The notes under the pieces are model-generated. The model was not told the origin of the DNA. It ran no database searches and saw only the letters and a list, made by a program, of their open reading frames with translations. Positions 1 through 8,745 of a stretch of 64,000 nucleotides of DNA are shown here, in pieces. The position numbers and the translations under genes are program-made. The stretch comes from Shinella sp. H4-D48 (GTDB taxonomy: Bacteria; Pseudomonadota; Alphaproteobacteria; Rhizobiales; Rhizobiaceae): assembly GCF_022637395.1 (NCBI RefSeq), contig NZ_CP093337.1, positions 310,001 to 374,000 on the forward strand, in the 5' to 3' direction. Position 1 is the first letter of the stretch; each line of letters opens with the position of its first letter.

Positions 1-285
1 GCGCATGCCGAAGACGGCGATGAGAATGCCCCAGGTCAGGAACCGGCGTTGCCAGACCGGCGTCATGTCCTTGAGCTTGTTGGCATTCACGATGGCGTTG
101 TCGAAGGAGAGCGAGATTTCAAGCACCGCCAGGACCGCGCAGATGAAGAAGACGGTCGCCATGCCGGCGAGCGTGCCTTCGGTCTGCCATCCCAGCCACG
201 CGCCGAGCGCGAGACCGATGACGGTCGAGATCAGAGCCCATTTGAGATAGGAAAGTGTGGTCTTGCCTTCGCCGGTGCCGATCAT
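1..285 (-). CDS. TerC/DUF475-family integral membrane protein (5' part; continues off the left edge)
   Basis: Translating the minus strand from the ATG at 285 gives 95 open codons running off the window, so only the N-terminus is seen. Two hydrophobic segments are visible (about residues 14-32 and 42-55). They are followed by an acidic motif with Glu56 and Asp62-Asn63 inside the phrase SLSFDNAIVNAN, which is characteristic of DUF475 and other TerC-superfamily proteins. Characterised TerC relatives act in metal-ion (notably manganese) efflux and in tellurite or pH stress; the substrate here is unknown. A GGAGG ribosome-binding site lies 7 nt upstream of the ATG but sits in one arm of a hairpin. 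The stop codon of a 30-codon upstream ORF overlaps the start as ATGA, so translation is probably coupled. Family assignment is from motif recognition. Confidence 0.8.
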   Translation of the reverse strand, partial: MIGTGEGKTTLSYLKWALISTVIGLALGAWLGWQTEGTLAGMATVFFICAVLAVLEISLSFDNAIVNANKLKDMTPVWQRRFLTWGILIAVFGMR

Positions 286-374
286 GACAGCGCCTCCATC
301 TTCGTGGAGGTAAGCGAAGTGACGTTGCGCATACCACGACGGGCATGCGGGTGAGGCATGGTGAGATTATTCAT
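282..374 (-). CDS. Candidate 30-aa leader ORF overlapping the TerC/DUF475 start
   Basis: The minus-strand ATG at 374 opens 30 codons that end in TGA at 284-282, overlapping the ATG of the TerC-type gene by 4 nt. The peptide is rich in His, Arg, Thr and Met (it contains PHPHARRGMR). The last third of the ORF carries CCTCCA (310-305) and TGGAGG (298-293), complementary arms around a 6-nt loop, and the second arm is the ribosome-binding site of the downstream gene. A ribosome translating the leader would open this hairpin, which is the layout of a translational-coupling or attenuating leader peptide. There is no strong ribosome-binding site before the leader ATG, and an in-frame ATG at 359 could be used instead. 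I know of no named leader with this sequence. Real translation is unproven. Confidence 0.35.
   Translation of the reverse strand: MNNLTMPHPHARRGMRNVTSLTSTKMEALS
293..310 (-). promoter_or_regulatory. Hairpin sequestering the ribosome-binding site of the TerC/DUF475 gene
   Basis: Read on the minus strand, CCTCCA (310-305), loop CGAAGA (304-299) and TGGAGG (298-293) form a perfect 6-bp stem. The 3' arm is the only good Shine-Dalgarno sequence for the ATG at 285. The stem lies inside the overlapping leader ORF. Pairing is seen directly in the sequence; a regulatory role is inferred. Confidence 0.5.
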
Positions 375-665
375 GTGCGTATGAATCCGCCGGCTGATTG
401 CTGGCGGTACCGACATCACGAGAGCGCCGTAAAAACTCTCGCCAGAGGGGCCCGGCACCAGGGTTCGCCGCGGCAAACGATGTCAAAGGACCGCGGGTAG
501 GGCTGTTTTCACCGAAGTTGCCCTCCGCGTCAAGATGCAGCGTGCCGCAGGCCAACAAACGCGCCTTTGCGTCTTTCGTTCCCCGATTTTGCATCGGCAC
601 CCTGTACCAACGCCCCCGTCCATTCCTATATTCGCCGCACGCTGATTTGCCAGAAAGGAACTTCC
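375..665. other. Divergent intergenic region between the TerC-type leader and the M3 peptidase
   Basis: About 290 bases with no convincing gene. It must hold the promoters for both divergent units, but no clear -35/-10 pair stands out. The manganese-sensing yybP-ykoY riboswitch that precedes many TerC genes was looked for on the minus strand and not recognised. The ribosome-binding site of the peptidase (AAAGGAA) lies at 654-660. Confidence 0.5.
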
Positions 666-2726
666 ATGACCGAAACGTCGATCGATCCCGCCCTCGTCGA
701 GTGGACCGGCCTCAACGGCTTGCCGCGGTTCGATCTGGTCAAGGACGAGGCCTTCGCCGCAAGCTTCGATGCAGCCCTTGTCGCCCATGAAGCGGAAATC
801 GACGCGATCGCCAACAGTCCCGACGTGCCGACCTTCGAGAACACGGTCGTGGCGCTGGAGATCGCCGGCGACGCGCTTTCGCGCGTTTCCGCGCTGTTCT
901 GGAGCCGTGCGGGCGCCAACACCAACGACACGATCCAGGCCCTGGAACGCGAGATCGCGCCGAAGATGTCGCGCCACTATTCGAAGATCGGCACCAATGC
1001 CGCCCTCTTCCGGCGCATCGATGCGCTGTGGGAAGGCCGCGCCGGCCTCAATCTCTCGCTCGAGCAGCTGCGCGTGCTGGAGCGGCACTGGAAAGGCTTC
1101 GTGAAATCGGGCGCCAAGCTGGAGAAGGCCGATCAGGACCGGCTTTCGGCGATCAACGAGACGCTGGCGGGGCTCGGCGCGAAATTCGGCCAGAACGTGC
1201 TTGCCGACGAGAAGAACTGGGTGCTCTTCCTCGACGAGGGCGAGGCACTCGACGGCCTGCCGGATTTCCTCAAGGACGCGATGGCAGCGGCGGCCCGCGA
1301 ACGCGGCGAGGAGGGGCGCTATGCCGTCACGCTGTCGCGCTCGATCATCGAGCCGTTCCTGACCTTTTCCGCCCGCCGGGAGTTGCGCGAGCAGGCGTTC
1401 CGGGCGTGGGTGGCGCGCGGCGAGAATGCCGGCGAGACGGACAATCGCGGCATCGTGAAGGACACGCTGGCGCTTCGCTCCGAAAAGGCGGGGTTGCTCG
1501 GCTACGAAAACTTTGCTGCCCTGAAGCTCGATAACACCATGGCCAAAACACCCGAAGCAGTGAACGGCCTGCTGATGCAGGTGTGGGAAAAGGCCGTGGC
1601 CCGGGCGCGCGAGGAAGAGGCGGAACTGGCCGAACTTATCGCGGAGGAGGGACGCAACCACGAGGTCATGCCTTGGGACTGGCGCTACTACGCCGAAAAG
1701 CTGCGCGCCAAGAAATTCAACTTCTCCGAAGCCGAGCTGAAGCCCTATCTCCAGCTAGAGAAGATTATCGAGGCGTGTTTCGACGTCGCCGAACGCCTGT
1801 TCGGCATTCGCGCCATCGAAAAGAAGGGTGTGCCGGTCTATCATCCCGATGTGCGGGTCTTCGAAATCCGCGACCGGGACGACAGGCTGGTCGCTATGTT
1901 CCTTGGGGACTACTTCGCCCGCTCCTCGAAGCGGTCAGGCGCCTGGATGAGCTCCTACCAGAGCCAGCATCGCCTGCCGTTGACGAACGGTTCGGTCGGC
2001 GAGATCCCGATCATCTACAATGTCTGCAATTTCGCGAAGCCTGCCGAGGGCAAGCCAGCGCTTTTGTCGCTCGACGATGCGCGCACGCTGTTCCACGAAT
2101 TCGGCCATGCGTTGCACGGCATGTTATCCGATGTCACCTATCCCTCGGTCTCCGGCACCGGCGTTTCGCGCGATTTCGTGGAACTGCCCTCGCAGCTTTA
2201 CGAACACTGGCTGACGGTGCCGGAAATCCTGACGCGCTATGCGGTGCACTACCAGACCGGCGAGCCGATGCCGCAGGCCCTGCTCGACAAGGTTCTTGCC
2301 GCGCGCACCTTCAATTCCGGTTTCGCGACGGTGGAGTTCACCTCCTCGGCGCTGGTGGATATGGCTTTCCATACCCGGGGACCGGTCGAGGATCCGATGG
2401 CGGTGCAGGCTGAGGTGCTGGACAAGATCGGCCTGCCGAAATCCATCGTCATGCGCCATGCCACGCCGCACTTCCAGCACGTCTTCTCCGGCGACGGCTA
2501 TTCGGCCGGCTACTATTCCTACATGTGGTCGGAAGTGCTGGATGCCGATGCCTTCTCCGCCTTCACCGAGACGGGCGATGCCTTCAACCCGCAAATGGCG
2601 GAACGGCTGAAGACCTATATCTACTCCGTTGGCGGTTCGGTGGACCCGGAAGACGCCTACAAGGCCTTCCGCGGTAAACTGCCGAGCCCCGAGGCCATGC
2701 TGGAGAAGAAGGGGCTCGCCGCTTGA
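666..2726 (+). CDS. M3-family zinc oligopeptidase (oligopeptidase A / dipeptidyl carboxypeptidase type)
   Basis: A 686-residue cytoplasmic metallopeptidase. The zinc motif HEFGH is at residues 477-481 inside LFHEFGHALHGML, and the third ligand Glu506 is in SRDFVELPSQ, as in thimet oligopeptidase, OpdA and Dcp. Members degrade short peptides released by proteases or cleaved signal peptides. There is no signal peptide, so it is cytosolic. The ATG at 666 was chosen because AAAGGAA stands 5 nt before it; the reading frame is open 33 codons further upstream but without a ribosome-binding site. Length matches the family (about 680 aa). OpdA and Dcp share this architecture, and I cannot tell them apart here without an alignment, so no symbol is given. 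Confidence 0.9.
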   Translation: MTETSIDPALVEWTGLNGLPRFDLVKDEAFAASFDAALVAHEAEIDAIANSPDVPTFENTVVALEIAGDALSRVSALFWSRAGANTNDTIQALEREIAPKMSRHYSKIGTNAALFRRIDALWEGRAGLNLSLEQLRVLERHWKGFVKSGAKLEKADQDRLSAINETLAGLGAKFGQNVLADEKNWVLFLDEGEALDGLPDFLKDAMAAAARERGEEGRYAVTLSRSIIEPFLTFSARRELREQAFRAWVARGENAGETDNRGIVKDTLALRSEKAGLLGYENFAALKLDNTMAKTPEAVNGLLMQVWEKAVARAREEEAELAELIAEEGRNHEVMPWDWRYYAEKLRAKKFNFSEAELKPYLQLEKIIEACFDVAERLFGIRAIEKKGVPVYHPDVRVFEIRDRDDRLVAMFLGDYFARSSKRSGAWMSSYQSQHRLPLTNGSVGEIPIIYNVCNFAKPAEGKPALLSLDDARTLFHEFGHALHGMLSDVTYPSVSGTGVSRDFVELPSQLYEHWLTVPEILTRYAVHYQTGEPMPQALLDKVLAARTFNSGFATVEFTSSALVDMAFHTRGPVEDPMAVQAEVLDKIGLPKSIVMRHATPHFQHVFSGDGYSAGYYSYMWSEVLDADAFSAFTETGDAFNPQMAERLKTYIYSVGGSVDPEDAYKAFRGKLPSPEAMLEKKGLAA

Positions 2727-2885
2727 GGGCGCTGTAATTTGGGATGAGGGACTGTGACACCGTAGACCGCCGCCGTCATCGTCCCGTCACCAAAGCTTAG
2801 GTGAAACGTCATCGTGCCGTTACCGGGCTGACATGCCCCGGACCGAAGGTCTGCCCGTCGATTCGCGGGTATGGCCGGAGGTGGC

Positions 2886-4448
2886 ATGGCGATTGTTCCG
2901 GAAACGCTGACGCGGCGGTCGTTTCTTCTGACTGCCGGCGCCGGTGCGCTTGCAACCTCATCGGCGCTTGCCGTTCCCTTCTATACGCGCCGGCATGGCA
3001 GCCCGTCCTTTTCCCATGGCGTCCAGTCGGGTGACGTCGATTGCGCGTCCGGCGTGGTCTGGGCGCGTACGGACCGTCCGTCTGAGGTATTGCTGGAATA
3101 TTCGACCACGGAGAGCTTCACCGATGCCGCGCGCATGCCGCTGCTCGACGCGACCGGTGCCTCCGACCACACCGTCAAGGCGCTGCTGCGGGATCTGTTG
3201 CCGGATCAGGATATCTTCTACCGGTTCACGGCGAGCGATCCTTATTCCAGCCACCTCATGTCGGAGCCGATTGTCGGGCGTTTCCGCACCGCGCCGATGC
3301 GCGACCGCTCGGTGCGCTTCGTCTGGTCGGGCGATACGGCGGGGCAGGGCTGGGGCATCGACGATGTCGGCATGAAGACCTATTCGACCATGCTGCGCCA
3401 CGAACCGGATTTCTTCATCCATTCCGGCGACACGATCTATGCCGATGGGCCGATCCCCGACGAAATCACGCTGCGGGACGGCGGTGTTTGGAAGAACCGC
3501 ATCGTTACCGACGAGAAGCGCGATGTCGCGCGCACGCTGGACGAATTCCGTGGCCAGTGGAAATACAATCTGCTCGACGACCACCTGCTCGCCTTCAACA
3601 GCCAGTGCCCGACCTTCTTCCAGTGGGACGACCACGAGGTTCTGAACAACTGGTCGGCATCCAGCGATCTGACCGGCGACCGGCGCTATCCGGACAAAGA
3701 CATCCACGTCTACGAGGCGAGGGCGCGGCAGGCCTTCCAAGAAATGACGACGATCCGCTATTGCGCGGAGGAGCCCGGCCGCATCTTCCGCAAGGTGGCC
3801 TATGGTCCGCTGCTCGACGTGTTCTTCGTTGATCTGCGCTCCTATCGCAGCGCCAACCGCTCGGCGGCGGATCATGATCTGTTCGGCCCACGACAGGCGG
3901 CCTGGTTGCGCCGTGAACTTGCAGCGTCGCGCGCGACGTGGAAGGTGATCGCCTGCGATATGCCGCTCGGCCTCGTCATCTGGGACGACTACACCAACAG
4001 CCTGGGCTTCGAGGGCGTGGCGGACGGGCTGAACGGCCCGCCGGCCGGACGCGAGCGCGACATTGCCGATCTGCTCACCTTCATGCGGGACAACGCGATC
4101 CATAATGTCGTGTGGCTGACCGCGGATGTGCATTATACCGCAGCCCACCACTACGACCCGTCGCGCGCGGTCTTCAAGGACTTCCTTCCGTTCTGGGAGT
4201 TCGTCTCGGGCCCGCTGCATTCCGGCACCTACGGGCCAAAGCCGCTCGACCGGACCTTCGGGCCGGAGGTGCGTTTCATCAAATCGTCCAAAGGCGGGAT
4301 CGACAGCAACCTGCCGCCATCCGCGGGCCTCCAGTTCTTCGGCCTCGTCGACATTCATGGTGCAAGCCGCGAGATGACGGTGCGCCTTATGGACAGGGAG
4401 GATCAGGAGCTCTGGCGCATCACGCTGCCGCCCGTGCTCTCCTCCTGA
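2886..4448 (+). CDS. phoD: Tat-exported alkaline phosphatase D (PhoD)-family phosphodiesterase/phosphatase
   Basis: A 520-residue protein. The N-terminus carries a twin-arginine signal (TRRSFLLTAG near residue 10, then an Ala-rich stretch), so folded export to the periplasm is expected. Metal-binding and catalytic motifs of PhoD are visible: SGDT around Asp182, DDHE at residues 248-251, DLRSYR, and ADVHYTAAHHY with Asp414 and His416. PhoD enzymes hydrolyse phosphate mono- and diesters using calcium and iron. The start at 2886 was chosen because GGAGGTGG lies directly upstream; an in-frame ATG at 2871 would swallow that site. No PHO box was recognised in the 159-base gap upstream. The gene stands alone between the peptidase and typA. 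Confidence 0.88.
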   Translation: MAIVPETLTRRSFLLTAGAGALATSSALAVPFYTRRHGSPSFSHGVQSGDVDCASGVVWARTDRPSEVLLEYSTTESFTDAARMPLLDATGASDHTVKALLRDLLPDQDIFYRFTASDPYSSHLMSEPIVGRFRTAPMRDRSVRFVWSGDTAGQGWGIDDVGMKTYSTMLRHEPDFFIHSGDTIYADGPIPDEITLRDGGVWKNRIVTDEKRDVARTLDEFRGQWKYNLLDDHLLAFNSQCPTFFQWDDHEVLNNWSASSDLTGDRRYPDKDIHVYEARARQAFQEMTTIRYCAEEPGRIFRKVAYGPLLDVFFVDLRSYRSANRSAADHDLFGPRQAAWLRRELAASRATWKVIACDMPLGLVIWDDYTNSLGFEGVADGLNGPPAGRERDIADLLTFMRDNAIHNVVWLTADVHYTAAHHYDPSRAVFKDFLPFWEFVSGPLHSGTYGPKPLDRTFGPEVRFIKSSKGGIDSNLPPSAGLQFFGLVDIHGASREMTVRLMDREDQELWRITLPPVLSS

Positions 4449-4582
4449 AGGCGCGCGAATGCCGGAAATGCAACGGAGTTGCGGACCGCCCCTTTCGCAA
4501 TTGCGGAAAAACATGTAAGAGCCCGCCCATTGAAGACGGTGCCCTCGTTTTGCGCGCGCCCCTTAACCTCAGAGATTAAACC

Positions 4583-6409
4583 ATGTCCATCCGCAATATC
4601 GCGATCATCGCGCACGTCGACCATGGCAAGACCACGCTCGTCGATGAGCTCCTGAAGCAGTCCGGCACGTTCCGTGAAAACCAGCGCGTCGCTGAACGCG
4701 TCATGGACTCGAACGACATTGAAAAAGAACGCGGCATCACCATCCTCGCCAAGGCCACGTCGGTCGAGTGGAAGGGCGTTCGCATCAACATCGTCGACAC
4801 CCCCGGCCACGCCGACTTCGGCGGCGAAGTCGAACGCATCCTCTCGATGGTGGACGGCGCGATCGTTCTCGTCGACTCGTCGGAAGGCCCGATGCCGCAG
4901 ACCAAGTTCGTGGTCGGCAAGGCCCTCAAGGTCGGTCTCAAGCCGATCGTCGCGATCAACAAGATCGACCGTCCGGACGGCCGTCACGAGGAAGTGCTGA
5001 ACGAGGTCTTCGACCTGTTCGCCAATCTCGACGCCACCGACGAGCAGCTCGACTTCCCGATCCTCTACGGTTCGGGCCGTAACGGCTGGATGAACGTCAA
5101 CCCCGAGGGACCGCAGGACGAAGGCATGGCCCCGCTGCTCGACCTCGTGCTCAAGCACGTTCCCGAGCCGACGGTCGCCGAAGGTCCGTTCCGCATGATC
5201 GGCACGATCCTCGAAGCCAGCCCCTTCCTGGGCCGCATCATCACCGGCCGCGTCCATTCCGGCTCGATCAAGCCGAACCAGGCCGTCAAGGTTCTCGGCC
5301 AGGACGGCAAGCTCATCGAAACAGGCCGTATCTCGAAGATCCTCGCTTTCCGCGGCATCGAGCGCACCGCGATCGACGAAGCTCATGCAGGCGACATCGT
5401 CGCCATTGCCGGTCTCTCCAAGGGCACGGTCGCCGACACGTTCTGCGACCCGTCGGTCTCTGAAGCGCTGACGGCGCAGCCGATCGACCCGCCGACCGTC
5501 ACCATGTCCTTCATCGTCAACGACAGTCCGCTTGCCGGCACGGAAGGCGACAAGGTGACGAGCCGCGTCATCCGCGACCGCCTGTTCAAGGAAGCCGAAG
5601 GTAACGTCGCGCTCAAGATCGAAGAAGCCGAGGGCAAGGATTCGTTCTACGTTTCCGGTCGCGGCGAACTTCAACTCGCCGTTCTCATCGAGACCATGCG
5701 CCGCGAAGGTTTCGAACTGGCCGTGTCGCGTCCGCGCGTCGTCATGCACAAGGACGAGAACGGCAACACACTGGAGCCGATCGAGGAAGTCGTCATCGAC
5801 GTCGACGAGGAGCATTCCGGCGTCGTCGTTCAGAAGATGTCCGAGCGCAAGGCCGAGATGACGGAACTGCGTCCGTCGGGCGGCAACCGCGTTCGCCTGA
5901 AGTTCCTGGCGCCGACCCGCGGTCTGATCGGCTACCAGTCGGAACTTCTCACCGATACGCGCGGCACGGCTGTCATGAACCGCCTGTTCCACGACTACCA
6001 GCCCTACAAGGGCACGATCGGTGGCCGCGTCAATGGCGTGCTGCTGTCGAACGGTTCGGGCGAAGCCGTCGCCTATGCCATGTTCAACCTCGAAGACCGC
6101 GGCCCGATGATCATCGAGCCGGGCGAAAAGGTCTATGCGGGCATGATCATCGGCATCCACACCCGCGATAACGACCTCGAGGTCAACGTGTTGAAGGGCA
6201 AGCAGCTCACGAACATCCGCGCTGCCGGCAAGGATGAAGCCGTGAAGCTGACCCCGCCGATCCGCATGACGCTCGACCGCGCGCTGTCGTGGATCCAGGA
6301 CGACGAGTTGATGGAAGTGACGCCGAAGTCCATCCGTCTGCGCAAGATGTTCCTCGATGCCAACGACCGCAAGCGATTCGACAAGCAGCGTGCGTCCGGC
6401 GCGGCCTGA
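4583..6409 (+). CDS. typA: Ribosome-associated GTPase TypA/BipA
   Basis: A 608-residue translational GTPase. The G-domain motifs are in order: AHVDHGKTT (residues 10-18, P-loop), ERGITI, DTPGHAD and NKID. They are followed by the EF-G-like domains and the TypA-specific C-terminal domain. TypA assists ribosome assembly and stress- or cold-related translation and is normally 600-615 aa, so the gene is full length. It is monocistronic: it stands 134 nt after phoD and ends in a strong intrinsic terminator 28 nt after the stop. The start gives the canonical N-terminus [16 protein letters not shown]. Confidence 0.97.
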   Translation: MSIRNIAIIAHVDHGKTTLVDELLKQSGTFRENQRVAERVMDSNDIEKERGITILAKATSVEWKGVRINIVDTPGHADFGGEVERILSMVDGAIVLVDSSEGPMPQTKFVVGKALKVGLKPIVAINKIDRPDGRHEEVLNEVFDLFANLDATDEQLDFPILYGSGRNGWMNVNPEGPQDEGMAPLLDLVLKHVPEPTVAEGPFRMIGTILEASPFLGRIITGRVHSGSIKPNQAVKVLGQDGKLIETGRISKILAFRGIERTAIDEAHAGDIVAIAGLSKGTVADTFCDPSVSEALTAQPIDPPTVTMSFIVNDSPLAGTEGDKVTSRVIRDRLFKEAEGNVALKIEEAEGKDSFYVSGRGELQLAVLIETMRREGFELAVSRPRVVMHKDENGNTLEPIEEVVIDVDEEHSGVVVQKMSERKAEMTELRPSGGNRVRLKFLAPTRGLIGYQSELLTDTRGTAVMNRLFHDYQPYKGTIGGRVNGVLLSNGSGEAVAYAMFNLEDRGPMIIEPGEKVYAGMIIGIHTRDNDLEVNVLKGKQLTNIRAAGKDEAVKLTPPIRMTLDRALSWIQDDELMEVTPKSIRLRKMFLDANDRKRFDKQRASGAA

Positions 6410-6437
6410 TCGCTCCTTCCCGTATCGAGACACTTTG

Positions 6438-6464
6438 AACCCCGGCCTTCGCGCCGGGGTTTTT
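6438..6464 (+). terminator. Intrinsic terminator of typA
   Basis: AACCCCGGC (6438-6446), loop CTTCGC and GCCGGGGTT (6453-6461) form a perfect 9-bp stem that runs into five T residues at 6460-6464. It lies 28 nt after the typA stop. Confidence 0.92.
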
Positions 6465-6501
6465 CATGTGTGTGCCATACTTTTACGGCTTGTGACGTTT
6501 G

Positions 6502-6517
6502 TTAAAAATGCGTTAAC
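6502..6517 (+). promoter_or_regulatory. CtrA-type site TTAA-N7-TTAAC upstream of the GNAT gene
   Basis: TTAA (6502-6505), seven bases, TTAAC (6513-6517): an exact match to the full CtrA consensus of alphaproteobacteria. It lies between the typA terminator and the acetyltransferase start at 6602, about where a -35 region would sit. Consensus match is seen; binding is inferred. Confidence 0.55.
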
Positions 6518-6601
6518 TTTTCCTTGCGCCGTCCGGAACTCGGCTGTGGGCAATGCATGCCTTCAGGTCTTGCCGGATTCCGGTCGAGTCGGCGCAGGAA
6601 T

Positions 6602-7120
6602 ATGAGTGGTGTTATGAAGACACTGTCGATCGACGTGCGGCGCGCCGAGCCGCAGGACGCACGCGCGATATCCGAAACGCATCGGATCTCGTGGCTGCAG
6701 GCCTATGCCGGCCTCATTCCGCACAAGCCGCTGATCCAGATGGTCGACCGCCGTGGCGAGACATGGTGGCGCAAGGCGACCCGTGGCCCGGCCACGCTGC
6801 TGGTGCTGGATGTGGCGGGAACGGTCGCGGGCTATGCAACGCTTGGCCTCAACCGCGCTCGCGCGCTCCCCCAGGAAGGGGAAATCTACGAAATCTACCT
6901 GCGGCCGGAATATCAGGGCATCGGCCTCGGCCGGCAGCTTTTCGGCGAGGCGAAGCTGCTGCTCAAGTCGCTGGGCTGCAAGGGCCTCATCGTCTGGTGC
7001 CTGGAAGACAGCGACCACGCCTATCGGTTCTTCCGGTCGTCCGGCGGTCGAGACATCGCCGAGGGCATGGAGAATTTCGGCGAGAAGGACCTCAAGAAGG
7101 TCGGCTTCGTCTGGCCCTAG
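6602..7120 (+). CDS. GNAT-family N-acetyltransferase (RimI-like)
   Basis: A 172-residue single-domain GNAT protein. The acetyl-CoA-binding motif A is visible as EIYLRPEYQGIGLGRQLF (Q/R-x-x-G-x-G/A type, about residues 96-113), preceded by the GYATLGL strand. The substrate cannot be read from sequence; family members acetylate protein N-termini, antibiotics or small amines. The start at 6602 has CAGGA at 6593-6597; a second ATG four codons later is also possible. It is separated from typA by a terminator and converges with the minus-strand secreted-protein gene only 7 nt downstream. A CtrA-type site lies about 85 nt upstream of the start. Confidence 0.82.
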   Translation: MSGVMKTLSIDVRRAEPQDARAISETHRISWLQAYAGLIPHKPLIQMVDRRGETWWRKATRGPATLLVLDVAGTVAGYATLGLNRARALPQEGEIYEIYLRPEYQGIGLGRQLFGEAKLLLKSLGCKGLIVWCLEDSDHAYRFFRSSGGRDIAEGMENFGEKDLKKVGFVWP

Positions 7121-7127
7121 GCCTCGA

Positions 7128-7742
7128 CTACTCCGCAGCGCCGGGCAGGTAACGCATCGGCTGTTCTGAAAACTTTCCCTGTTTGCCCCGCCACTCCGGC
7201 TGCGATGTGCCGCAGACGAAACCGCCAGCTTTCTCGTCCGCAATTTCGCGGGCAAGCATGTTTGCATCGTTGTTTTCGAGCGCATCGACATAACCGACGA
7301 CGCAGCTTGTCGGGTTCTTTGTCGTCGCAATCGTGGAGACGACGAGGATCTGGCCGTAGCGGGTATCCGTGCTATCGGTCTGTTCGGGGTCGGCCACGAA
7401 CCAGCGCGCGATGGCGGCGATAGGGGCGCCGTCGGCACCCAGCCGCCACTCGATCTTTGCGCCCGTATGGTTGAATGGTCCGAAGGTCTCGAAGGCCTCG
7501 TCGAGATAGGGCTTGCCGATTGGCCCATAGGCCTGGCTCTGCCGCAGGTCCCCTTCCTTGAAATAGACGGAGAGGTCTTTGTAGCCGGCGCATTGCAGCG
7601 TGACGCTCGGCCCTTCATCCTCCTGCGCAATCGTCTTGCAGGCATCGAGATTGCGGTCCGTATAGGCGCTTTCATTGGCGCTTGCGACAGCCGTGCTGCC
7701 GGCGGCGAGGGCGGCGGAAAGTAGAAAGGGCATCAGGCGCAT
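7128..7742 (-). CDS. Secreted/periplasmic protein of unknown function
   Basis: A 204-residue protein that I do not recognise. The N-terminus (MRLMPFLLSAALAAGSTAVASA) is a typical Sec signal peptide with a likely cleavage after Ala-Ser-Ala near residue 22. The mature part has four cysteines (in ACKTI, LQCAGY, TSCVVG and FVCGTS), consistent with two disulfides in the periplasm. The middle segment (ILVVSTIATTKNPTSCVVGYVDAL) looks like a beta-rich core. It resembles small rhizobial periplasmic hypothetical proteins. It is transcribed convergently to the GNAT gene and divergently from ppa, 135 nt away. Confidence 0.75.
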   Translation of the reverse strand: MRLMPFLLSAALAAGSTAVASANESAYTDRNLDACKTIAQEDEGPSVTLQCAGYKDLSVYFKEGDLRQSQAYGPIGKPYLDEAFETFGPFNHTGAKIEWRLGADGAPIAAIARWFVADPEQTDSTDTRYGQILVVSTIATTKNPTSCVVGYVDALENNDANMLAREIADEKAGGFVCGTSQPEWRGKQGKFSEQPMRYLPGAAE

Positions 7743-7877
7743 GGGGATCCTCCGGTCATGGGGAAGACGGGGCTTGGACCCGGTCTATTCGGCTTCGGCG
7801 AAAGTCATGTTGCGCCGCAGCGGGATTCGCATTAGGAAGCCCGCAAATCATTGCTTTTCCAATCGAGGGAGCCCCCC

Positions 7878-8411
7878 ATGCGTATCGATGCGATTTCCGT
7901 TGGCAAGAACCCGCCTGATGACGTGAACGTGATTGTCGAGGTGCCGGTCGGCGGTCATCCGATCAAGTACGAGATGGACAAGGATGCCGGCGCGCTTGTC
8001 GTCGACCGTTTCCTTTATACGCCGATGACATATCCGGGCAATTACGGCTTCGTACCGCACACGCTTTCGGAAGACGGCGACCCCATCGACGTTCTCATCT
8101 GCAACACGCGTCCGCTCATCCCGGGCTGCGTCATCAACGTGCGCCCGATTGGCGTCATGGTCATGGAAGACGATGGCGGCCAGGACGAGAAGATCATCGC
8201 CGTGCCGGTGCCGAAGCTGACGCGCCGCTACGACAAGGTCGAGAACTACACCGACCTGCCGGAAATCACGCTGAAGCAGATCGAGCATTTCTTCGAGCAC
8301 TACAAGGATCTGGAGCCCGGCAAGTGGGTAAAGATCGGTGGCTGGCAGGACGTGACCGTCGCCAAGAAGCTGATCCTCGAAGCCGTCGAGCGCTACAACG
8401 CGCAGAAGTAA
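7878..8411 (+). CDS. ppa: Inorganic pyrophosphatase (family I)
   Basis: A 177-residue soluble family I pyrophosphatase, which hydrolyses PPi to two phosphates and so drives biosynthetic reactions in the cytoplasm. The signature [10 protein letters not shown] carries the metal-binding aspartates (residues 63-72), and [21 protein letters not shown] and [11 protein letters not shown] are family blocks. Length equals the E. coli enzyme within a residue. The ATG at 7878 was chosen because GAGGGA stands 7 nt before it; the frame is open 9 codons upstream. It converges with yggU, 3 nt away. Confidence 0.97.
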   Translation: MRIDAISVGKNPPDDVNVIVEVPVGGHPIKYEMDKDAGALVVDRFLYTPMTYPGNYGFVPHTLSEDGDPIDVLICNTRPLIPGCVINVRPIGVMVMEDDGGQDEKIIAVPVPKLTRRYDKVENYTDLPEITLKQIEHFFEHYKDLEPGKWVKIGGWQDVTVAKKLILEAVERYNAQK

Positions 8412-8414
8412 GGC

Positions 8415-8741
8415 TCAGCCCCGTACGGCGGCCTCCAGCCTCGAAATGATATCCTCCGGGTCGCCCTCGATCCGGAGGATTTTCTTTCTCTGGGTATCGC
8501 CGCTCAGAAGGTTTACGGCGGACTTCGCCACGCCCGACGTCTTGGCAATAAGCGCGATCAGCGCCTTGTTGGCCTTGCCCTTGTCGGGCGGGTCGCTCAC
8601 CCTCGCCTTGAGGTAGCATTCGCCGTCGGCGCCGGTTTCCCAGCCGTCGACCGCATCGCGCCCGCCGTTCGGCGTCAGCCGTACCGACAGGCGCACATGG
8701 TCGTCATGGCGCCGGATCGCGGCGCCGGGCGCGACGGTCAT
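8415..8741 (-). CDS. yggU: DUF167 / YggU-family protein
   Basis: A 108-residue protein. The block VRLTPNGGRDAV near the N-terminus and the central VSDPPDKGKANKALI (lysine and glycine rich) are typical of the DUF167 (YggU/UPF0235) family, small alpha/beta proteins whose function is not established. It lies 4 nt downstream of yggT in the same direction, the common yggT-yggU pairing, so the two probably form one transcript. It ends 3 nt from the convergent ppa stop. Confidence in family is high; nothing can be said about the reaction, if any. Confidence 0.92.
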   Translation of the reverse strand: MTVAPGAAIRRHDDHVRLSVRLTPNGGRDAVDGWETGADGECYLKARVSDPPDKGKANKALIALIAKTSGVAKSAVNLLSGDTQRKKILRIEGDPEDIISRLEAAVRG

Positions 8742-8745
8742 GGGA

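Noticed and set aside
286-665. yybP-ykoY manganese riboswitch upstream of the TerC-type gene
   Set aside because: The conserved loop sequences of that riboswitch were not found on the minus strand.
4403-6433. 676-codon open frame antisense to typA
   Set aside because: Shadow of a highly expressed gene with strong codon bias; no motif or ribosome-binding site supports it.
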